Shown one piece after another: positions 1 to 7,811 of a stretch of DNA of 64,000 nucleotides; position 1 is the stretch's first letter; each line of letters starts with the position of its first letter. The position numbers and the translations under genes are program-made. The notes beneath the pieces were generated by a model. That model did not search any database. It was not told where the DNA came from and saw only the letters and a list, made by a program, of their open reading frames with translations. The DNA is from Sansalvadorimonas sp965221135 (lineage in GTDB: Bacteria > Pseudomonadota > Gammaproteobacteria > Pseudomonadales > Endozoicomonadaceae), in assembly GCA_965221135.1 (NCBI GenBank), contig CBDCRZ010000121.1, positions 930,001-994,000 of the forward strand, in the 5' to 3' direction.

Positions 1-84
1 GAATTGCCCCTGAACGTCAACCAGGCTGGTTACACCCACATTACTTCCAGTAGTCAACGGTGGTGTCGTAAATTCAACATTCAT
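1..84 (-). CDS. 5' end of an unknown CDS, cut by the window edge
   Basis: A minus-strand frame begins with ATG at 82-84 and stays open for 28 codons to the window edge (MNVEFTTPPL at its start). An AGGA sequence lies just upstream of the ATG. A second ATG at 78-80 is in another frame and stops at once. The fragment is too short to identify a family. It has the same orientation as the cluster to its right, so it may be the next gene downstream of the 359-residue protein. Confidence 0.35.
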   Translation of the reverse strand, partial: MNVEFTTPPLTTGSNVGVTSLVDVQGQF

Positions 85-244
85 TTTCCTGATGCCTGTT
101 AGTGCTGAATAATTAGCAGGTATTTTGGGTCTTAGACTATTGAGCCTTAACTATATGCGTAACAATATGGTCAGCAGACTAGCTGCAACCTCCCCCAATA
201 ACGTCTATAAAAAATGGCTGTAACGTTAAATAGAGAGTGGAGTA

Positions 245-1324
245 TTACTGTGTTTCCAAACCGGCTTTACGGGAGTAGATGACAACCCTTTCCCCTACCG
301 TCGATGGTGTATATTTCAAAAATTCGGTTATATCTGTTTTGACTAAAGAGCTTGAAACGTCCCAGTCTTGATAGTCCCATTCCTTTTCTATCAAACCAAT
401 TGCAATTATTGAGCAGTTAGGGTGTTTTGAAATAGTTCTAAACACATTCATCAGGTCAATGATCATCCCCTCAGGAAAACCAACTATTATGAAACCTCTA
501 TCATCTCCAGACAACACATCAACAAAATCACTTGCAGCATCCTCAGCGTTTCGTTCACTGACACATTTACCATACTCTCTTTTTATTCCATATCGATCAG
601 TCATAACATACCTGTCTGATGCCTCTATCTTTACGGATCGTTTATTCAATTCATGAGTCAGCCAACCATTACCTGCATAGATTTCTATAGCTTTCCCACT
701 ATGAATAAAGCTGGAAAGTTCGTTTACAAATTTCTCATCCAATGAAATACAACTTCTCACTGAGGATATCAGGAAAAAAAGTGTCTTTATTCTAAGCAAC
801 TCATCACCGCATTTCGATGGTTCAGGAATAGCTGAAAAATCAGGAAACTTAGCGGGTATCTCCCCTCGCTCATAAGCATGCAAACAGTTGATTACGCTCA
901 CGCAAAGATGTAGATCTTCAGCCTTACTTTTAGATTCTTCACCTGCCAGCAACTTTTCTTTATAGGAAGAAACCTCTTTGTACAACAATTCAAAATGAAC
1001 TTTGTCTGAAAACGTATCTAATAACGAATCACCTTTAGACGACAAAGCCTCTTTGATGGTTTTACAGCCAGTATTACCCTGGGGGACTCTATAAATCTTA
1101 TCACTGCAGAAAGATAATCCGTCAACATTGTCTTTTGTAGGTAAGAGGCGTTCACCTTCTGTAGATTTTACTTGTCTGAAAAAGGCCAGGGTATCTGCCT
1201 TCTCTCTACTGCCACTTGCTCCTCGCGCACCTAAACAATCAGCATCTAATTGCAATAGTTCAGTATCAACAGAATATTGAGATGCGCTTTGTTTATCAAC
1301 TCTATTTTGAATTCCCGTATTCAT
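245..1324 (-). CDS. Unknown protein with a degenerate SAM-methyltransferase-like motif
   Basis: This is a 359-residue cytoplasmic protein with no signal peptide or clear membrane segment. A strong ribosome site (GAGGGAAG, 8 bases before the ATG) supports the start at 1324. Residues 211-237 read like motif I of a Rossmann methyltransferase: strand AIEIYAGNG, helix, then acidic EASD at the end of the next strand. The later motifs are not clear and the first 200 residues are unlike anything I recognise. It lies 30 bases downstream of the 159-residue membrane protein on the same strand, so the two are probably co-transcribed. The methyltransferase reading is an inference from one motif; an enzymatically inactive fold or an effector-type protein is equally possible. 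Confidence 0.7.
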   Translation of the reverse strand: MNTGIQNRVDKQSASQYSVDTELLQLDADCLGARGASGSREKADTLAFFRQVKSTEGERLLPTKDNVDGLSFCSDKIYRVPQGNTGCKTIKEALSSKGDSLLDTFSDKVHFELLYKEVSSYKEKLLAGEESKSKAEDLHLCVSVINCLHAYERGEIPAKFPDFSAIPEPSKCGDELLRIKTLFFLISSVRSCISLDEKFVNELSSFIHSGKAIEIYAGNGWLTHELNKRSVKIEASDRYVMTDRYGIKREYGKCVSERNAEDAASDFVDVLSGDDRGFIIVGFPEGMIIDLMNVFRTISKHPNCSIIAIGLIEKEWDYQDWDVSSSLVKTDITEFLKYTPSTVGERVVIYSRKAGLETQ

Positions 1325-1354
1325 ATATTTATACTTCCCTCGATAACATTATGG

Positions 1355-1834
1355 CTAAGCCATGCTATTCACCGGCTTATGAGATACTAATTTCTTAGGG
1401 GTTTTTTTATTTAATAAATACCATACACCTGCCCCTATAGCGCAACCTGTTGTTGCCCCTGACATTAAATTAAAGAAGGGGTCATAGTTTTCTGGAGTGT
1501 TGTTTGACAAATAAAAAGAAGTTGCCACTGCACATCCTGCAATACCCATTAAGATTAGAGTGTTCGTCGCAACCAAGCCTATCATCAAAGGCAGGAGCCT
1601 GTTATGCACAGGTTTCACCCTACGTCCTGAAATGGCTTTCTCTTGCTTCCTGCTTTGACATTCTTTCAAACGTTGGTCAATCACTTCGGTCAAAACCACG
1701 GTTAAAAGTGCAGAAACCAAGGTATATGCGGCTGTTAGTGTCCACATAGTATAATTAGATCCTGCGGCTTCTGCCATGGTATCGGTCTTAACTAATGAGA
1801 CCGGCGAGGACAACAGACTTGTGTCAATATTCAT
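1355..1834 (-). CDS. Unknown small multi-pass membrane protein
   Basis: This 159-residue protein has three hydrophobic segments, at about residues 30-52, 83-110 and 122-140. A basic loop of about 30 residues (KECQSRKQEK onward) separates the first two, and the tail is lysine-rich. The start at 1834 follows an AGGA ribosome site. I recognise no family. It precedes the 359-residue protein by 30 bases in the same direction, suggesting a two-gene operon. The glycine/alanine-rich third segment (SGATTGCAIGAG) is typical of a packed transmembrane helix. Function unknown. Confidence 0.65.
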   Translation of the reverse strand: MNIDTSLLSSPVSLVKTDTMAEAAGSNYTMWTLTAAYTLVSALLTVVLTEVIDQRLKECQSRKQEKAISGRRVKPVHNRLLPLMIGLVATNTLILMGIAGCAVATSFYLSNNTPENYDPFFNLMSGATTGCAIGAGVWYLLNKKTPKKLVSHKPVNSMA

Positions 1835-1991
1835 AATTCCTGAACCCTTTAATTTTTTAAAATGACTAATCTAATAATATTGCCAGGGCAAGCCTTGGCA
1901 ATAAAGGCCCATCATAAATCCAACAAAGAAATTATCCTCTTATCATTTCTGATCAACTGAGTGTATACAAGACTATCCGACTACTATTGAA

Positions 1992-2021
1992 ATGCGACAA
2001 TCATAAGATAAAGTGTCGCAT
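1992..2021 (-). terminator. Hairpin downstream of the secreted papain-like gene
   Basis: ATGCGACA (1992-1999) and TGTCGCAT (2014-2021) form a perfect 8-bp stem with a 14-base loop. It lies just after the extended stop codon at 2030. On the minus strand there is no long U-run after it, so termination is only probable. Its position supports the extended reading of the gene. Confidence 0.4.
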
Positions 2022-2029
2022 TTATATAT

Positions 2030-2765
2030 TTAGTCTGATGCACAGCTCATTTCTTTACATGCCTTTGCCGATTGAATGATACCTACCTTATCGTCCTTTC
2101 TGCCTTCAAACAAAATATCGTCAATGTGTTGAATTTTGAAGTGCTTATCATACCAACTCCAGGCATAAAAAATGCTTACCACCTATATAAATAACGTGAT
2201 TATTCTTTAATCTATGAGAATTATGAATTCTAACAACATCACCAGCGCGCATTATTGGCAGCATTAGCGCAGATGTAGAAACGGGTTTCATTGATAATTG
2301 ATTTACTACTGGTGTATAAAAAAAATCTTCAACACCAAATGCAATATAAAACATGATCATTATACAGCTTGGATACTCACTGGTATCAAAATTACTTTTT
2401 ACATCCAGATACTGATTCTTGAAACTTTCCGGCATCCCATCAGCGCTATATAGCACATCCAGTAAACGCTGACTTTTATCTATGGGGAAAACATAGCTTG
2501 AACCATCAGGAAGTATGAATGTTACTTTTTCATCATCATCATAGGAATCCAATTTACCCATGACCATTGTAGAGTGAAGTCCTTGCGATTTATCCAATTT
2601 AAAAAATCGTATTGGGCTTTGCCTCCTATCCAGAGTATTGTGATCAGTAGCGTATATCTCACTGACCTTACCCTCAATTCTTGTTACCGATATCGTCATG
2701 GCTTTACCGAATGACGAGAATGCAACCAATGCATACACAAACATCCGCAATGTATATTTCTTCAT
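2030..2765 (-). pseudogene. Secreted papain-like (NlpC/P60- or CHAP-like) protein, frameshifted near its C-terminus
   Basis: The intact frame runs from 2765 to a TGA at 2148 (205 residues). It starts with a signal peptide (MKKYTLRMFVYALVAFSSFGKA). Cys134 in YPSCIMIMFY, then GDVVRI (175-180) and HVIYIGG (190-196), resemble the Cys and His boxes of papain-like cell-wall or lipid-modifying hydrolases; this is an inference from spacing. The frame ends abruptly after GGKHF. Dropping one base in the A6 run at 2167-2172 (T6 in the mRNA) joins it to a 46-codon open frame beginning YAWSWYDKHF and ending at TAA 2030-2032. That continuation has no start codon of its own. I read it as one gene with a single-base indel: a true mutation, phase variation or a sequencing error. 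Confidence 0.6.
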
Positions 2766-2807
2766 ACCCCATCCATAAATTCTTTAAAAAATCTTTTTTT
2801 GAAACAG

Positions 2808-3464
2808 TTAATAACCGATATCTGCAGCAGATGTCATCATATTAAAAGGACCTTCATGCACAGAATTGAATCCATATCCTTCAGATATAGAGTCTAAATA
2901 GTGCCTGTTTTCGCAGCTACTTCCATTTGAAAAGTATACCCCTGGCTCATCAGGAGCCTGAATAAGATACTGGCATGCAGCAATACATTGTTCAGTTTCA
3001 GTACTTTTCTCTGAAACACTGGCTACTGAGAATACGCAACTTACAAACTCATCGAATTTTTCATCCATCTTATTCTCACTGAGTGATAGATGACAATGTC
3101 TATCATCAGGTTCTAATGCTTTATGCATTGAATAATGATGATCATCACGTTCATATATAATCACTTTCGGCTCAAACAATTTTACCCTCTGTATAATGTC
3201 TGTTTTTGTGTAACTAAAACTTCCGTTATAGTATGCAGTAAAAACAACGCGATCCTTTATAACTTTGTACGTAAACCCAGCGCACATAAGATTGCATTTT
3301 TCTCCAAAATAATAATAGTGAGTCTGTGGCTTTTCAATATCCCTAATACCGAATTTCGCAGATTGCCTTTCTGGATCACTGGAATCAGACTTTCTCGCTT
3401 TATCTATTAGAGAACTATCACATGCAATAGGCCTACAATCCATCACCTTCCCCCCATGAAACAC
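2808..3464 (-). CDS. Unknown cysteine-containing protein
   Basis: The frame opens with GTG at 3464 (218 residues). An ATG at 3443 (MDCRPIACDS, 211 residues) sits right after GGGGGGAAGGTG and is the more likely start. There is no signal peptide or membrane segment. It has several cysteines and many aromatic residues (for example THYYYFGEKC and ERDDHHYSMH), suggesting a compact globular domain. I recognise no family. It lies between two secreted proteins on the same strand, 20 bases downstream of the 182-residue protein and 42 bases upstream of the papain-like protein, so the three are probably one transcription unit. Confidence 0.6.
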   Translation of the reverse strand: MFHGGKVMDCRPIACDSSLIDKARKSDSSDPERQSAKFGIRDIEKPQTHYYYFGEKCNLMCAGFTYKVIKDRVVFTAYYNGSFSYTKTDIIQRVKLFEPKVIIYERDDHHYSMHKALEPDDRHCHLSLSENKMDEKFDEFVSCVFSVASVSEKSTETEQCIAACQYLIQAPDEPGVYFSNGSSCENRHYLDSISEGYGFNSVHEGPFNMMTSAADIGY

Positions 3465-3484
3465 TAATTCTTTTATATGAGACT

Positions 3485-4033
3485 TTATTCTTCATTTTCT
3501 TTCATAGCTTTAATTGTTTTAGCCACAATCTCTTTGCTTTGCTCACTAACAAACAATTTCAAGCTTTTTTTCAAATCAGCACTGATTTCACCGCCAACTT
3601 CTTTAACATTAATTTTAATACCAGGGTTTTGTTTAGACACTTCATTTAGAGCTTGCTCAAGATAAAGCGCCTCTATTTTTTTCCCTATTTTTTCTTCAAG
3701 GGCCCTTTTATAATGCTTATTTGTCTCCGAAAAAATCACAACCACTTTTTTTACAAACATTTTTATAAATTTCTTATTTAAATACTGAGTAATTATCTTC
3801 CACCAGTAAGTGCCTGCATTCGTTACTTTATCCACCTCCCAGGTAACTTCTTCAACCACCATAGCCGTCAGCTGATCGAGATCTTTTGGTTTAACTATCT
3901 TTTTAAAACAGAGGGTTGTTGAATACCAGCCAACATTCAGGTTGGCACAGGCCATCTCATCTGCACGGCTGGATTGAGAAAACAGTGCCGTTATAAACAC
4001 CAGAAGAATAAATACTTTTTTACTTAGCAGCAT
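3485..4033 (-). CDS. Unknown secreted lysine-rich helical protein
   Basis: This 182-residue protein has a clear signal peptide (MLLSKKVFILLVFITALFSQ) with likely cleavage after SRA at about residue 24. The mature part has two early cysteines (ACANLNVGWYSTTLCFKK), which could form a disulfide. It is followed by about 110 residues of charged, lysine- and glutamate-rich predicted helix. There is no recognisable enzyme motif. It is the first gene of a minus-strand cluster of three. Its size and periplasmic or secreted location would fit a binding or toxin-like helper protein, but no function can be assigned. Confidence 0.65.
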   Translation of the reverse strand: MLLSKKVFILLVFITALFSQSSRADEMACANLNVGWYSTTLCFKKIVKPKDLDQLTAMVVEEVTWEVDKVTNAGTYWWKIITQYLNKKFIKMFVKKVVVIFSETNKHYKRALEEKIGKKIEALYLEQALNEVSKQNPGIKINVKEVGGEISADLKKSLKLFVSEQSKEIVAKTIKAMKENEE

Positions 4034-4128
4034 TTTTTGCCCTATGAGAGTGAGTTACACACACTTATAGGACAAAACATACTGTCTTTTTGATACATGA
4101 ATAACCATTCTGTCAGTCAGAACACCTA

Positions 4129-4155
4129 ACAAGAGCACCTGACAAGAGCACCTGA
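4129..4155. repeat. Short direct repeat
   Basis: The unit CAAGAGCACCTGA occurs twice in tandem (about 4129-4155), preceded by a related AACACCTAAC. It lies between the CobW-like gene and the secreted-protein cluster. No function is evident. Confidence 0.4.
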
Positions 4156-4196
4156 AAAATGACTACTAATCAGTTTTTAACTATTGATTAGAGTCT

Positions 4197-5192
4197 TTAA
4201 TAGCAGGATTTTAGCAGGCTAATTTCTAATGCACTCCAATCCATTGAGGTGTAATGAATCACTTCTACCCGGCTATCGTCTGACTCATCCAGTTCAACTT
4301 CGGTCAGTACACCACCCTCCATATTAAACCCTTTAATTCCTCTCTCTGTGATTATCACAGCTTTGAGACGGTCAACATCCAGACTATGGAACAAGCTGGT
4401 GATCTGCTGATAATCAAAGCAGTAGGTACTGCTAAACAACCAGCCATAGCTTCTATGTCCCTGCCCTTTGTTCTCTTTTCGAATCCAGGACTTCCCTTCT
4501 GGCAGAGTTGTCAATGGAGCTTCTGCGGGCTTCTTGTCGTGGGCGTGTGCATGGGCATCAGGGTGTGAGGTGTTTCTTGGAGTGCCGGGAAGATTTAACC
4601 AATCAACATTGAGTTCCCCCTGAGCCACCCAGCCTGTTGTTCTGCTCTTGCCTGGCAGGCTCTGGGCATAGTTTTCAAATGCTGTACGGTCTTCCTTTGT
4701 GCAAAGGTCGGTTTTGTTTGCGACCAGCACATCGCTGACAAGTATCTGATCCCGAAAGTTATCATTTTCGAGGTAGCGGGATTCTGCAAGGTGCCGAGGG
4801 TCTACAAGACAGATGCTGGCCTGAAGATCGAGTACATCATCATAGAACTCACCCTTCAAGGTTTGCAGTATCTGCTCAGGGTGGCCCAGTCCGGTGGGTT
4901 CAATAAGAATACGGTCCGGCTTGCTGCGGGCAATCAGCATATTCAAACCAATCTGCATGGGTAATCCCGCTACACAGCACATGCAACCACCGGGAACTTC
5001 CCTCACCACAGCCCCCTTCCCTTTCATAATGGCGCCATCTATACCCACTTCACCGAACTCATTGACCAGAACAGCCCAGGTTTCATGCTCAGGTTTTTGT
5101 GAGAGCAGATATAATATAGCTGTCGTTTTTCCGGTTCCCAGAAAGCCAGTGATCAGGTTGGTGGGTATCTGTCTGTTCATTACGCGGGTCAT
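4197..5192 (-). CDS. COG0523 (CobW-like) GTPase, probable zinc metallochaperone
   Basis: The 331-residue protein carries the full COG0523 signature: Walker A GFLGTGKTT (16-24), the metal-binding CxCC motif in GGCMCC (68-73), the guanine-specificity motif NKTD, and a histidine-rich linker (HAHAHDKK) before the C-terminal CobW_C domain. Family members use GTP hydrolysis to deliver metals, often zinc, to client enzymes. A Zur-like palindrome lies 36-55 bases upstream, arguing for the zinc-responsive branch (YeiR/ZNG1-like) rather than cobalamin synthesis; no cobalamin genes are nearby. The start may be the annotated ATG or Met5 (MNRQIPTNL). The upstream 167-residue gene has the same orientation but lies beyond the Zur-like site. 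Confidence 0.9.
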   Translation of the reverse strand: MTRVMNRQIPTNLITGFLGTGKTTAILYLLSQKPEHETWAVLVNEFGEVGIDGAIMKGKGAVVREVPGGCMCCVAGLPMQIGLNMLIARSKPDRILIEPTGLGHPEQILQTLKGEFYDDVLDLQASICLVDPRHLAESRYLENDNFRDQILVSDVLVANKTDLCTKEDRTAFENYAQSLPGKSRTTGWVAQGELNVDWLNLPGTPRNTSHPDAHAHAHDKKPAEAPLTTLPEGKSWIRKENKGQGHRSYGWLFSSTYCFDYQQITSLFHSLDVDRLKAVIITERGIKGFNMEGGVLTEVELDESDDSRVEVIHYTSMDWSALEISLLKSCY

Positions 5193-5227
5193 CTTACTGC
5201 CAGGAATAGGAAGGAAATCAATGCTAC

Positions 5228-5247
5228 AGCGTTACACTATAACATTT
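5228..5247 (-). promoter_or_regulatory. Zur-like operator
   Basis: On the minus strand the sequence AAATGTTATAGTGTAACGCT contains GTTATA and TGTAAC half-sites around a central G. It closely follows the gammaproteobacterial Zur consensus (ATGTTATA-N-TATAACAT), with the left arm perfect. TATAGT within it could serve as a -10 box. It sits 36-55 bases before the COG0523 start codon. Zur binding would repress the chaperone when zinc is plentiful. The match was made by eye. Confidence 0.6.
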
Positions 5248-5267
5248 AATTTATCAGCAGACGGGAT

Positions 5268-5771
5268 TTAAACATTGCGGGCATCATAGGCCCAGTGCAA
5301 AAGTGCCTGACGCTGTTTTTTTCGGCAACTGAAATCATAGGGTTCACAAAACTTCTGAATGGCCCCCCGGTGTCGTCGAAATGCTTTCCAGCGTTTTATT
5401 TGACGAAGGTCTTCACTCTCCGTTCTGCGGCCCATGTAATACCTGCAGTACCATTGAAACCAGCCCCGCGGGTCTTGTGGGTGTATCCAGCCTTTACGCT
5501 GCCACTCACTGAGCGGCTGGGAGGCATCCACCCCAAAATAGTTAAGGGAAATATCTTTTCTCTCGGGGCTTAATTTAGCGTTGGCAAACCAGGCTTTGGG
5601 AAATTCGCTCTGGCAGTCTGTAAGATATTTTCCACCAAATACACCCAGCTCCAGCATTTGCCGGGGAGTTAACTCAGGGGCAAAGTCCGGGTGAAAGTTT
5701 TTACCGGCAGATTCCTGCAGATGATAAGTGTAATCACTCTGCATCCTGTCGTTCACAGTTACCTTCCTCAT
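5268..5771 (-). CDS. Conserved hypothetical protein
   Basis: This 167-residue soluble protein is rich in Trp, Tyr and Arg, with a core of DPRGWFQWYC, RYYMGRR and RQIKRWKAF. I recall this pattern from a widespread family of unknown function found in bacteria and some eukaryotes, but cannot name it. No signal peptide or membrane segment. The N-terminal part has GVFGGKYLTD followed by SEFPKAWF. An AAGG sequence precedes the start at 5771. It ends 76 bases upstream of the COG0523 gene, and the Zur-like site lies in that gap, so the two are probably separately promoted. Confidence 0.75.
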   Translation of the reverse strand: MRKVTVNDRMQSDYTYHLQESAGKNFHPDFAPELTPRQMLELGVFGGKYLTDCQSEFPKAWFANAKLSPERKDISLNYFGVDASQPLSEWQRKGWIHPQDPRGWFQWYCRYYMGRRTESEDLRQIKRWKAFRRHRGAIQKFCEPYDFSCRKKQRQALLHWAYDARNV

Positions 5772-5844
5772 AGCGGCCTTGTGTGAAGTTGATTATATTC
5801 AGTGTAACGACTCACTCCCCTCGTGCCCAGACATCAACAATAGG

Positions 5845-6624
5845 TTAACCAACAGCCCAGCGTGCCGCTCTTGGAAACCCTCCGCCCACGGTTTCAGGTA
5901 AGGAGGTTTCCTGTTCACGACCAGTCGGGAAGGGCACTGTACTACCGCCGGCTCCTACAGTATCAAGGTGAACCATGCGGTCACTGACGGCCTGAGCTTC
6001 ACCTATATTCTCTGTGGCATAAAGAAGAGAGATACCGAGCGACTCCTGCCACCCCTTAAGCTCGCGGCAGAGGTTCAGCCGGTCTTCCAGTACGACACCA
6101 TAGAATGGGTTATCCAATAAACATATCTGTGCTTCTGACATGACTGCTCGCGCCAGAATCACTCGCAGTCGTTCACTCTGGCTGAGCTCCTCTACTTTTG
6201 TCTTCAGGCAATGCTGCAGCTCGAACTGCTCTGCCATTTGATGCAGTTTCTTCTTTCTCAGGTAGCGGGGCATCTGCCAGAACAGCAGCCCGGAGAGAAT
6301 ATTGTCCTGCACTTTCTTTCGGGAATTAAGGCCATCACTCTGACATTGGATGGTTAGCCCGCGATGTTTGGGGGAGAGATCAGTAATATCAATATGGTTA
6401 AGCAGGATACGGCCTGTTTCAGGCGTTTCAAGACCGGCAATCATGCGCATAACCGCAGACTGACCTGTACCGCGGCCCCCCAGCAATGCAACGCTTTCAC
6501 CAGCCATTACGGAAAACTCCAGATTTCTGATCGCCGATGACTGATCACTGGCCTGGCTTAACCGCTGCACCTGTAACTTCCCCATAGACCCACCCGAACT
6601 GTTTATTGAAGCAGGCAGTATCAC
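5845..6624 (-). CDS. Degenerate ABC-transporter ATPase (MalK/UgpC-like), probably catalytically dead
   Basis: The 259-residue protein aligns along its length with MalK-type ATP-binding subunits, but the catalytic residues are changed. Walker A reads GGRGTGQS (49-56), with Gln55 in place of the invariant Lys. The signature LSGGQ reads LSQSE (147-151). Walker B is CLLDN (168-172), with Asn172 for the catalytic Glu. The switch His is Glu205 in YATEN. The Q-loop region (IQCQSDGL) and the MalK-like DITDLSPKHRG segment remain. The start may instead be Met14 (MGKLQVQ). No permease gene is present. The divergent neighbour is a periplasmic solute-binding protein, possibly the rest of an old importer locus. 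A non-hydrolysing regulatory role or slow decay are both possible. Confidence 0.8.
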   Translation of the reverse strand: MILPASINSSGGSMGKLQVQRLSQASDQSSAIRNLEFSVMAGESVALLGGRGTGQSAVMRMIAGLETPETGRILLNHIDITDLSPKHRGLTIQCQSDGLNSRKKVQDNILSGLLFWQMPRYLRKKKLHQMAEQFELQHCLKTKVEELSQSERLRVILARAVMSEAQICLLDNPFYGVVLEDRLNLCRELKGWQESLGISLLYATENIGEAQAVSDRMVHLDTVGAGGSTVPFPTGREQETSLPETVGGGFPRAARWAVG

Positions 6625-6947
6625 TGTGGCTGGTTTCAGAACGATGACAAGATTATATCTACCAGCTGCAGGGACAGGTTTCTCTCATAGAGTTCTGAAT
6701 TGGGGCCCTGTCTATAAACAATGAGTAACTCTGCTGTAACAGGGAACGACTTACAAAATAAACAGGCATACAAAATAAACAGGCTTACAAAAGTGTAATT
6801 CGTGCAGGAATTCCAGACGGATAACTTTGTTTCATTTGTATTACATGCGCATGTTAGCATTGCGGCGTATAACGCATAACATAAATAAATAGTGCGGCAT
6901 TAACTTTGATGATTACCGCCTTGTTTCAAAATATAATGCAGGTTTAG
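6625..6947. other. Divergent intergenic region
   Basis: This 323-base AT-rich gap separates the degenerate ABC ATPase (minus) from the solute-binding protein (plus). It contains a direct repeat (ACAAAATAAACAGGC twice, 6757-6788) and a candidate -10 box for the plus-strand gene. A 74-codon minus-strand frame here has no ribosome site or protein-like composition, and I do not call it. Confidence 0.5.
6907..6937 (+). promoter_or_regulatory. Candidate promoter of the solute-binding protein gene
   Basis: TATAAT at 6932-6937 is a perfect -10 box, with a weak TTGATG (6907-6912) 19 bases upstream. Transcription would begin near 6944, very close to the ATG at 6948, so the transcript would be almost leaderless. 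Confidence 0.4.
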
Positions 6948-7703
6948 ATGTCGATGCATGTGATAAAAGCCCTCTCCCGTTTTGTTGCTGGCGCAGTTGT
7001 TTTTAGTAGTTTGAGCAATCCCGCTATTGCCGACGATTTTTATATGCTCACAGAAAGCTTTCCTCCTCTGAATATGAGTACCACAGGGAAGGTTATTGCT
7101 AAAAACAGAGGCGTGTCTGGCCTGGCGACAGACATTGTTCGCCAGCTACTGGATAAGACCGGACACACCGCCTCCTTCGAAATGATGGCCAGCTGGAGCG
7201 AAGCGCTTGAACTGGCAGCCAAACAGGAAGGTTACGGACTCTATTCTGCATTCAGAACGCCTGAACGTGAGGATCGCTTTAAATGGGTTGGCCCGCTTTA
7301 TAGCGAAGACTGGGTTTTACTGGCGCGAGAAGACCAGATAGAAAACATTGACAGCCTTGATGATGTTAAGAACAGGTCTATTGGCTCCTTTGAATATGAT
7401 GCGATCACAGACTATCTGCATGAGCAGGGCTTTAAGCCAAACCTGTCGAAGAACGATGCCGTCAATATCGCAAAAATGAGGGGAGGAATGATTGAGCTTT
7501 GGGCGAGCAGTTCTTTAACTGGCCCCTATATGGCCAATAATTTCCGTTTTCCGGTTAAACGGGTGCTGACATTCGATCAGGGTGAACTCTGGCTGGCTAT
7601 GAACAAAAGCGTGGATGACACTGTTATTGCGCAACTCAATGCTGAACTGCAGCGCATGCATGATAGCGGCGAGGTTAAAGAAATACTGTCACGTTACCGC
7701 TAG
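6948..7703 (+). CDS. Periplasmic solute-binding protein, amino-acid (SBP_bac_3) type
   Basis: This 251-residue protein starts with a signal peptide (about residues 1-28, cleavage near AIA-DD). It then follows the family-3 binding-protein pattern: FPPLNM, GVSGLATDIVRQLLDKTG, YGLYSAFRTPEREDRFKWVGPL, and a C-terminal helix with SGEVKEILSRYR. Such proteins capture amino acids or related polar solutes. The length is usual for the family. No permease is adjacent; only a degenerate ATPase lies divergently upstream. It may therefore be a solitary sensor or binding protein, or the last working part of a lost transporter. A second ATG six bases downstream is also possible as the start. Confidence 0.85.
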   Translation: MSMHVIKALSRFVAGAVVFSSLSNPAIADDFYMLTESFPPLNMSTTGKVIAKNRGVSGLATDIVRQLLDKTGHTASFEMMASWSEALELAAKQEGYGLYSAFRTPEREDRFKWVGPLYSEDWVLLAREDQIENIDSLDDVKNRSIGSFEYDAITDYLHEQGFKPNLSKNDAVNIAKMRGGMIELWASSSLTGPYMANNFRFPVKRVLTFDQGELWLAMNKSVDDTVIAQLNAELQRMHDSGEVKEILSRYR

Positions 7704-7706
7704 AGA

Positions 7707-7725
7707 GCGTTCTCAATTAACCATC
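7707..7725 (+). repeat. 19-bp motif shared with 21077-21095
   Basis: GCGTTCTCAATTAACCATC lies four bases after the solute-binding protein stop. It differs at one position from 21077-21095, which lies just after another plus-strand stop codon. It could be a relic of a mobile-element end or a conserved 3' processing signal. Confidence 0.4.
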
Positions 7726-7737
7726 CCGATAAAAAAC

Positions 7738-7767
7738 GGCGGGCAGAAGCCTCAGCATCCACCCGCC
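7738..7767 (+). terminator. Hairpin after the solute-binding protein gene
   Basis: GGCGGG (7738-7743) pairs with CCCGCC (7762-7767) across an 18-base loop, shortly after the gene. There is no U-run on the plus side, so terminator function is tentative. Confidence 0.3.
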
Positions 7768-7811
7768 ACTAACCGTCATACGCATGGACGACAATAGCCA
7801 CAAGCTCACCA

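Noticed and set aside
6636..6860. 74-codon minus-strand frame in the divergent intergenic region
   Set aside because: No ribosome site, it overlaps a direct repeat, and its composition is not protein-like.
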